DNA of 11,884 bases from Candidatus Aminicenantota bacterium. Its GTDB lineage: Bacteria > Acidobacteriota > Aminicenantia > UBA2199. The position numbers and the translations under genes are program-made. This document shows positions 6,999 through 11,884 of this stretch, in pieces (the stretch's first letter is position 1; each line of letters starts with the position of its first letter). The DNA is taken from the NCBI GenBank assembly GCA_020355945.1, contig CP070627.1:8205194-8217077 (forward strand), given 5' to 3'. The notes beneath the pieces were generated by a model. That model had not been told where the DNA came from, did not search any database, and was given only the letters and a program-made list of their open reading frames with translations.

Positions 6999-7013
6999 TT
7001 CTTCTTCTTCTTC
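6999..7013 (+). repeat. (TTC)5 microsatellite at the stop codon of the following gene
   Basis: Five TTC triplets run up to and into the minus-strand TGA stop codon (7012-7014). On the gene strand the stop is followed at once by AGA repeats. Length change here would alter only the 3' untranslated part unless the stop is lost. Confidence 0.6.
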
Positions 7014-7404
7014 AAAGCAGGTCTTCACTGATGATTACACGGTGGGGCCCCTTTTTAATGCCGGAAGATGACCGGGTCAATTTTAACTGCCACCCGGGAA
7101 GCCCGGGCGGAATTTTTAAAAATATTCGGTCATCCGAATGAGTGACGGCTAATTTCCCATCGGATAAAAACTCGAAATCAACCCATGATGGTAGGTTAAC
7201 CACACTCTTAATTCTCAAATGACCCGGTCCGCTGACAATGGAAATATACAGGTAATCAGCGTCTATAACCGGTCCAAGGGGAAGGGTAACGGAGCTGCTA
7301 TGACTGATCATATGGGCACTCCTGGTGGAGTGATGGTAAACATTCATATCTCTTTTTTCCGTTATAAGCCTGTTTTCAATGGTAATATTAATTTCTTTTG
7401 GCAT
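7012..7404 (-). CDS. Small beta-rich protein of unknown function (protease-linked)
   Basis: This is a 130-residue protein that I do not recognise. It has no signal peptide or membrane helix and reads as alternating short hydrophobic strands (INITIENRL, SVTLPLG, YLYISIV, HLRIKSVV, VDFEFL, IFLKIPP, WQLKLTR), so an all-beta sandwich is likely. It is the last gene of the minus-strand group, directly after the trypsin-like protease gene. AAGGAAG (7411-7417) on the minus strand gives a Shine-Dalgarno 6 nt before the ATG. It shows faint similarity in layout to the small protein at 8737-9075: an N-terminal I/V-x-V/I-x-N-x-L block, a (V/I)TL-LG block and a K-I-x-P-x-x-x-P block. The two may be distant paralogues serving as regulators, substrates or inhibitors of the protease; that is inference. 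Confidence 0.72.
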   Translation of the reverse strand: MPKEINITIENRLITEKRDMNVYHHSTRSAHMISHSSSVTLPLGPVIDADYLYISIVSGPGHLRIKSVVNLPSWVDFEFLSDGKLAVTHSDDRIFLKIPPGLPGWQLKLTRSSSGIKKGPHRVIISEDLL

Positions 7405-7430
7405 TTTTCACTTCCTTATCGTAATACAAA

Positions 7431-8597
7431 TCATTGGCAATACTTGATGAATTCCGAAACCCTGGTGCATTCGGCTCCACTTTGCCTTCGGCGACCGTGA
7501 CCGCAGGGGGGCTTTTTTGAAAAACCGCCCCCTGGACCCCCGAAAAACTTTTTATTAAGTGAATTCATGCCGGGAGAAGGGTGTTTAACCGAGATGTAGC
7601 ACTTGCCGGTCCACCTGAAGTCCCTATGGTAACCACGCACCACCATTCCTATGAGTTCATGGGTATTTTTATTGAATATGGGAGAGCCACTGTTACCTGC
7701 GTATATATCCAGGTCAGCGACAAAATAGGCATCTTTTATTTTCCGTACTTCTGCCCCGGCTGCATATTTCAACGGCAGCCCACAAGGATGGCCAATGACA
7801 TAGACAGGTTGGCGGGTGGAAATTTCCGTCCCAGGAAATTTTACCACCTGCCGCCCCTTAACTTTACGGTCCAACTGCACCAAAGCCCAATCCGACCCAT
7901 TACCCATACGATTATGATACCTGTGGATAATTTTTACTCCTTTGTAAATGTCTTCATCGGGCACTCGTGTTACTGCTGCAGCAGAGTTCTTCATTCTAAA
8001 GCCAAACACGATACGGGTACTGGTTACATTATTCTCATCCACGCAGTGACCGGCTGTGGCAATGACGTCTTCTTTTACCAAGAAACCGGTAAACAAATGC
8101 CCTGCTGCAATAGGTTGTTGATAGAAGGGTTCACAGCGGCACAAATTAAAGGTTTTACCGTAATTTTTGTGTTCCAGTGTTGAGTATTGGTTTTCTTGAT
8201 GGATCAAATCTACTTCCATGCAAATAGCGGCAACAGAGCGGGCATTTTTTTTGATGGGTTCATTGGCAGGATTATCTTTCAACTGGAAAATATCTTTTCG
8301 GTCGTCACTGCCGGATATAGCCCTGTTGTGGTCTAACGGTACACCTTCGGTCATGTAGACCAGTGCTTCGGCCAACTCCCATGTACTGATGTGACGCAGT
8401 GCCGTATTCGGTGATAGGGATGCGCCTTTGTGGTAAAACTCCTTTACCTGGGCCATTATGGCATCCCTTGCCGGGGTGCCCTTGCTGTCGTTGAAGTAGA
8501 AGCGCTGCTGTTCCGGGATGCGCGCACCCCTGGCGATCAGCTCCCTGTCTAACTCTTCAACAGAACATTCATAAGGTGACTTTTTCCAATAATCCAT
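7431..8597 (-). CDS. Trypsin/V8-like serine protease with N-terminal accessory domain
   Basis: This is a 388-residue protein. Residues about 120-340 are a chymotrypsin-fold protease: His184 in ATAGHCV, Asp236 in GSDWALVQL and Ser303 in GNSGSPIF complete the catalytic triad, and the GNSGSPIF form resembles bacterial V8/glutamyl-endopeptidase-like proteins. There is no signal peptide, so the enzyme is probably cytoplasmic. Residues 1 to about 110 are a helical domain (YECSVEELDRELIARGARIP...) that I do not recognise; its position matches the effector-associated domains that tether proteases to STAND-type NTPases. The C-terminus from about residue 347 (LNKKFFGGPGG...) is encoded by an inserted palindromic repeat and is probably not ancestral. 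AGGAGG (8604-8609) lies 6 nt before the ATG. It sits between two small beta-rich genes, downstream of the STAND-WD40 gene, and probably acts as the effector protease of that module. Confidence 0.88.
   Translation of the reverse strand: MDYWKKSPYECSVEELDRELIARGARIPEQQRFYFNDSKGTPARDAIMAQVKEFYHKGASLSPNTALRHISTWELAEALVYMTEGVPLDHNRAISGSDDRKDIFQLKDNPANEPIKKNARSVAAICMEVDLIHQENQYSTLEHKNYGKTFNLCRCEPFYQQPIAAGHLFTGFLVKEDVIATAGHCVDENNVTSTRIVFGFRMKNSAAAVTRVPDEDIYKGVKIIHRYHNRMGNGSDWALVQLDRKVKGRQVVKFPGTEISTRQPVYVIGHPCGLPLKYAAGAEVRKIKDAYFVADLDIYAGNSGSPIFNKNTHELIGMVVRGYHRDFRWTGKCYISVKHPSPGMNSLNKKFFGGPGGGFSKKPPCGHGRRRQSGAECTRVSEFIKYCQ
7448..7566. repeat. Direct repeat TGAATTC flanking palindromic copy A
   Basis: TGAATTC occurs at 7448-7454 and at 7560-7566, bracketing 105 bp that contain palindromic copy A. 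It could be a 7-bp target-site duplication. The distance from each repeat to the conserved core is unequal (26 and 4 bp), and no equivalent is found at copy B, so chance is not excluded. Confidence 0.4.
7481..7555 (+). repeat. Palindromic repeat family, copy A (inside the protease ORF)
   Basis: The copy runs from TTTGCCTTCGGCGACC to CTTTTTAT. The hairpin arms are CAGGGGGGC (7504-7512) and GCCCCCTGG (7527-7535), with a T-run/A-run loop (TTTTTTGAAAAA). The following CCCCCGAAAAACTTTTT is shared with copy B, and with copy C as far as the window shows. It is translated on the minus strand as the C-terminal tail of the serine protease, in the same orientation and frame as copy C in the NTPase gene. 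Confidence 0.85.
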
Positions 8598-8647
8598 TTC
8601 AGTCCTCCTGCTGCGTCAATGGTCAAGTGTCGGTTTGCCCGGAGGGC

Positions 8648-8713
8648 TATAAAAAGTTTTTGCGGGGTCCAGGGGCGGTTTTTTCAAAAAGAGCCCCTGG
8701 CCGCCGGAGGCAA
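8648..8713 (-). repeat. Palindromic repeat family, copy B (intergenic)
   Basis: This copy has the opposite orientation to copies A and C. A perfect 8-bp hairpin has arms CCAGGGGC (8669-8676) and GCCCCTGG (8693-8700), with the loop again an A/T-run pair. Conserved ends are TATAAAAAGTTTTTGCGGGG and CCGCCGGAGGCAAG. A small GCCC-GGA-GGGC hairpin adjoins it at 8637-8647. It occupies most of the 139-bp spacer between the small beta-rich gene and the protease gene, so the operon transcript would carry this hairpin just before the protease ribosome binding site; an effect on relative expression is plausible. Confidence 0.85.
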
Positions 8714-8736
8714 GAAAAACACGTCACAATGGGTGC

Positions 8737-9075
8737 TTATTCGGGCTCATCCTCACCGAGGGTTATATTGACGTCTGTCGGTGTATCAGGGGGTAATTCA
8801 TTGGGTACAATTTTGATTGTCCAGTTGGAATCGGTCCTGGAATGTAAGGTGTCCAGGTCAATATCTGATTTCACGGACGCCACACAGTTTTTTGTGTCCA
8901 CCCCGGCGGGGGCAGTGACCACTACCCACTCATCGGTCCCTAATAAGGTGATTTTCTCACGGTTTGCATTACCGATAGTTGTGGTGGATGCCACGCTGCC
9001 GTCGGGGAGCATGCGAGTCGCATCAATACTACCGGTTAAATTGTTTTTGACATACACATAGGCTTGATCTGCCAT
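8737..9075 (-). CDS. Small beta-rich protein of unknown function
   Basis: This is a 112-residue acidic protein that I do not recognise. It has no signal peptide or membrane helix. Short strands can be seen (AYVYVKNNL, ASTTTIG, EKITLLG, EWVVVTAP, NWTIKIVP, DVNITLG), ending in an acidic tail EDEPE. An all-beta fold is likely. AGGAGG (9082-9087 on the minus strand) lies 6 nt before the ATG, a strong ribosome binding site that supports a real gene. It lies 65 bp downstream of the STAND-WD40 gene and upstream of the serine protease gene. With the protein at 7012-7404 it may form a pair of related accessory proteins around the protease; the similarity is weak and needs profile comparison. Confidence 0.75.
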   Translation of the reverse strand: MADQAYVYVKNNLTGSIDATRMLPDGSVASTTTIGNANREKITLLGTDEWVVVTAPAGVDTKNCVASVKSDIDLDTLHSRTDSNWTIKIVPNELPPDTPTDVNITLGEDEPE

Positions 9076-9140
9076 TTTTTTCCTCCTATTTTTTTATTTG
9101 ATTTATTTTTACTTCACTTACATAATAAAAGTGCTCCATT

Positions 9141-11884
9141 TCATTTTTCCTCGATGCCATATTCCTTTAACTCTTTTTCACTTAACTGTTCACAAACATC
9201 ATTTTTTAAGAAATCTTGTAAAGACATTGGAATTTCCCATAAACGGGCAGTGTTATCAAAGGACCCGGTGAGCATGTATTTGCCGTCAGGGGAAAAATCG
9301 ACATCCTTGACATTGCCTTTATGACCGGTAAAGGTTTGAAAATGATTCCCCTCAGAATCGAATAATTGAACGGTCCCATCCTTCAAACAAGTAACCGTAT
9401 ACTTTACTTTGGGCGCAATAACATTGGAAGGAGCAGGATTTCTTTCACGGCTTAAACCATACAAGAAATTTCCCCTTAAATCCCAACAAGAGGTAATATC
9501 ATTTTCGGTCTGGGTGAAAATACGTTTGCCATCGGGGGAAAAACCGACAGTGAGAACACTGCCGTCATGATTCATCTTGTTGTATAATTGCTTCCCCTTC
9601 AAATCCCACAGGCGGGCGGTGCGGTCCCGTGAACCGGTAAGCACATGACTGCCGTCCGGTGAGAAAGCAACATTGTTAACCCGGTCCTTATGACCATCAA
9701 ACTCCGCTGCCATTAGTCCTTTTAAAGCCCACAACCGCAGGGTTTTGTCCCTGGACCCGCTGAAAACGTATTTGCCATCAGGAGAGAATGCAGCGGAAAC
9801 AACTTTGTCCCGGTGACCTTTAAATACCTGTACCAGGGTTCCATTTACGTCCCATAAGCGGGCGGTTTTGTCTTCGGATGCAGTCAGGATATGCCTGCCG
9901 TTCGGGGAAAAGGAAACAGATGTCACCCGCTGTTTATGACCAGGGAATTCCTTTAATTCATTTTTTTTAATGTTCCATAAAAGGGCTTTTCCATTACTGC
10001 ATCCAATAACAATAAATTTACCGTCCGGGGAAAAAGCACTTGAAGTAACGCTGCTGTCCGGGACATTGAAAACCCGGATTTGTTTGCTCTCCAAATCCCA
10101 TATTCGGGCGCTTCCATCTGAAGAACCGGTAAGGATGAGTTTGCTGTCATATGAAAAGGATACGCTAAGGATTCTGCCTTCATGTCCCCTGATTTCCCGC
10201 AGCAGTTTCCCCTGTCTGTCCCACACCCGGGCAATGTGATCCACTGAACCGGTAAGAATATGCCTGTCATCCGGGGAAAAAGTTACGGATAAGACAAAAC
10301 CTCCATGCCCGGAGAGCTCCCGTAACTGTTTACCTTCAAGATTCCATAAACGGGCGGTTCTATCCTTGGACCCGGTAAGAATATAGTTACTATCAGGAGA
10401 AAAGGCAGCGGATAAGACGGAGCTTTTATGTGCCTTGAACGTTCGAATGATTTTACCCTGGTGGTCCCATAAGGAGACGACACCGTCCGGGAAACCGGTG
10501 ACAACTTTTGTTCCGTCAGGGGAAACAGCCAGGGATGTGACAGCGTTGGCTTGCGCTGCTGTGATTTTGTAAAAACTGTTCTCCCTGTAAATTTTATAAA
10601 TGGCCCGTTTAACAATTGGGTTATTGTCCATTTTTAATGCTTGTTCAGCTAAACGGAGTGCAAAGGTGGGGTCCTGGCTTGCGGTCAATTGAGCCCGGGA
10701 CGCGTAAAAATTGGCAGTGGCTCTTTTTTCTCCGATGCAAGCCTGGTTCCACTGCCAGAGGGCAACCAGGGCAAGGAGAAAGACCAGTACGCTCAAAATC
10801 CTGCGGGCGATTTGATAACCCCTGATCACCTTATCCCTTCGGGCTTTACGCTTTCGGCTTTCCACCAGTAATCGCATCCCTTCGGGTGTTAACGCTTTCA
10901 TACCACTTTGGCCCTCTTCCACCACCTTTAAATCGGTATCATCAAGCCAAAGGGGCTGGGTTCCGGGATTGGGATCTCCCAGTTTCGCGGCAAGAATACG
11001 GGCGGCCCGCTGACCAGGTTTGTCAGAATCATTGTACTCCTTTATCACGATAGGGGCCAGCGTATCATGGGCGAGACGGGTCTCATTCCCATTTTGCGGA
11101 TCATGGCTGTCGGTAAGTAAATAGATATCTTTTAGTTTTGCCACCAGGGCATGTATAATATCCGGGCGGTGGGAATAGGTCTGCCGTATCTCTTCAATAT
11201 CCCGGCTGCATGCGGTTCCCAACGGGGTGGCGTGAAATCTCAATATATCCAATGCCAGCCCGGAATAGACCGCTTCCTTTTTCCAGTTGCCCAGTTTTTC
11301 CATCTGCTGTTTAAAAAAATCTTCCATGAGCAAGCCTTGTTTTCGTAACTCCTGGTATTGCTTAATACTAAATTGCCGATGGGGGGAGAATTTATCCGTT
11401 TTCGAGGTATGCCACATTTTGGTAAGTATGATTTGCAGTGTGGGGGCAACAGGAGAACCTTTGTCCTCCAAAAGATTATCGGCTATAATAACGGGTAACA
11501 GGTCATCTATTTCAAGACAGTATTTGTCTTTCAACTGCTGTGTCGAGGTTAACCCGGTAACCACCTCGATAATATCCTCCCGGTTTAAGGGCTGTAAATA
11601 TACCGGGACCCGGGGCAGTTCATGATTTTTGAATTGTGCTTCGATTTCCGGGAGATACTCTTTACGAAAGCTCAATATCAATTTGCACCTGGGATAACCG
11701 GCCGGGTTTCGGAATAGGGGTTTCAATGCGCGCACGAAATCCTCCAACTCATTGGGTAAATGTTCATTGGTTCGAGTATATGCTTCTTCTACCTGATCCA
11801 GTATCACCAGCAGCGGTTTATTTTTTTTGCCTCCGGCGGCCAGGGGGGCTCTTTTGAAAAACTGCCCCCCTGGACCCCCCGCAA
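9141..11884 (-). CDS. STAND-type NTPase with transmembrane helix and 11 WD40 repeats (5' partial)
   Basis: The frame stays open to the right window edge, so the N-terminus and Walker A lie outside. Numbering from an internal GTG at 11807, Walker B is LLVILDQVEEAYT, with its PLLV before residue 1. The rest of the NTPase and its helical domain follow (to about 330, including RLAHDTLAPIV at 244-254), then one membrane helix (about 336-354), a helical linker with LTASQDPTFALRLAEQAL (374-391) and eleven WD40 repeats from 418 to about 868. The order NTPase-TM-DPxxALxLAexAL-WD40 is typical of bacterial nSTAND1 proteins, which act as sensor switches that oligomerise on ligand binding and activate linked effectors such as trypsin-like proteases or caspases. 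Palindromic copy C is translated in frame as AGGPGGQFFKRAPLAAGGKK just before Walker B. A separate start after the repeat, yielding a protein lacking Walker A, is possible but less likely. Confidence 0.88.
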   Translation of the reverse strand, partial: AGGPGGQFFKRAPLAAGGKKNKPLLVILDQVEEAYTRTNEHLPNELEDFVRALKPLFRNPAGYPRCKLILSFRKEYLPEIEAQFKNHELPRVPVYLQPLNREDIIEVVTGLTSTQQLKDKYCLEIDDLLPVIIADNLLEDKGSPVAPTLQIILTKMWHTSKTDKFSPHRQFSIKQYQELRKQGLLMEDFFKQQMEKLGNWKKEAVYSGLALDILRFHATPLGTACSRDIEEIRQTYSHRPDIIHALVAKLKDIYLLTDSHDPQNGNETRLAHDTLAPIVIKEYNDSDKPGQRAARILAAKLGDPNPGTQPLWLDDTDLKVVEEGQSGMKALTPEGMRLLVESRKRKARRDKVIRGYQIARRILSVLVFLLALVALWQWNQACIGEKRATANFYASRAQLTASQDPTFALRLAEQALKMDNNPIVKRAIYKIYRENSFYKITAAQANAVTSLAVSPDGTKVVTGFPDGVVSLWDHQGKIIRTFKAHKSSVLSAAFSPDSNYILTGSKDRTARLWNLEGKQLRELSGHGGFVLSVTFSPDDRHILTGSVDHIARVWDRQGKLLREIRGHEGRILSVSFSYDSKLILTGSSDGSARIWDLESKQIRVFNVPDSSVTSSAFSPDGKFIVIGCSNGKALLWNIKKNELKEFPGHKQRVTSVSFSPNGRHILTASEDKTARLWDVNGTLVQVFKGHRDKVVSAAFSPDGKYVFSGSRDKTLRLWALKGLMAAEFDGHKDRVNNVAFSPDGSHVLTGSRDRTARLWDLKGKQLYNKMNHDGSVLTVGFSPDGKRIFTQTENDITSCWDLRGNFLYGLSRERNPAPSNVIAPKVKYTVTCLKDGTVQLFDSEGNHFQTFTGHKGNVKDVDFSPDGKYMLTGSFDNTARLWEIPMSLQDFLKNDVCEQLSEKELKEYGIEEK
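11826..11884 (+). repeat. Palindromic repeat family, copy C (inside the NTPase ORF, cut by window edge)
   Basis: A perfect 10-bp hairpin has arms CCAGGGGGGC (11840-11849) and GCCCCCCTGG (11864-11873), with loop TCTTTTGAAAAACT. It is preceded by TTTGCCTCCGGCGG and followed by ACCCCCCGCAA at the edge. The end shared with copy B (CAAAAACTTTTT) presumably continues beyond the window. Its minus strand is open in the frame of the NTPase gene. Confidence 0.87.

Noticed and set aside
7481..7555. Palindromic repeats as simple intrinsic terminators
   Set aside because: Two copies lie inside reading frames and the hairpin is not directly followed by a U-tract; A-run plus T-run ends are part of the repeat itself.
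7581..8183. 200-codon plus-strand frame opposite the serine protease
   Set aside because: The minus strand encodes the full catalytic triad; the plus-strand product shows no motif and no ribosome binding site.
8617..8732. CAATGG direct repeats (8617-8622 and 8727-8732) as a target-site duplication around palindromic copy B
   Set aside because: Only 6 bp, and the distances to the conserved core do not match those at copy A.
9204..10553. CRISPR-like or DNA tandem repeat over the WD40 region
   Set aside because: The 123-bp periodicity comes from protein repeats; the DNA units have diverged and there are no spacers.
11805..11807. GTG at 11807 as the start of the WD40 protein
   Set aside because: It lies inside Walker B, the frame remains open to the window edge, and no ribosome binding site precedes it.

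Overview
The window is a piece of a bacterial chromosome with moderate GC content, AT-rich spacers and good Shine-Dalgarno sites before many of the genes. Gene content (a Tat component, DUF1848, an M48-TPR fusion, a STAND-type NTPase with a WD40 propeller, a trypsin-like protease) and dispersed palindromic intergenic repeats suggest a large-genome anaerobe, perhaps a member of Aminicenantes/Acidobacteriota or a similar lineage. This placement is an inference of low certainty; no rRNA or other marker gene is present.

Left part (1-6889), housekeeping or mixed. A sigma70-type promoter drives tatA and an overlapping gene for a coiled-coil SAM methyltransferase. Facing them is a large membrane M48 metallopeptidase with C-terminal TPRs. 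Next come an RluA-family pseudouridine synthase, a DJ-1/PfpI protein, a DUF1848 protein and a PAS protein with a degenerate GGDEF domain, all on the plus strand. Five promoters can be read here, each with an exact 17-bp spacer. Two would give leaders of about 15 nt, and one would give an essentially leaderless RluA-family mRNA, which moves the start of that gene to 3408.

Right part (7012-11884), accessory. Four minus-strand genes run in the order STAND NTPase-TM-WD40 protein (partial, 5' end beyond the window), small beta-rich protein, trypsin/V8-like serine protease with an extra N-terminal domain, and second small beta-rich protein. This looks like an NTPase-controlled proteolytic conflict or signalling module. 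The WD40 part has eleven blades in strict 41-residue register.

A G/C-rich palindromic repeat family punctuates the right part. One copy lies between genes. Two lie inside reading frames in the same orientation and phase: one just before Walker B of the NTPase, the other forming the C-terminal tail of the protease. This resembles in-frame palindromic elements known from Rickettsia and is the most unusual feature of the window.
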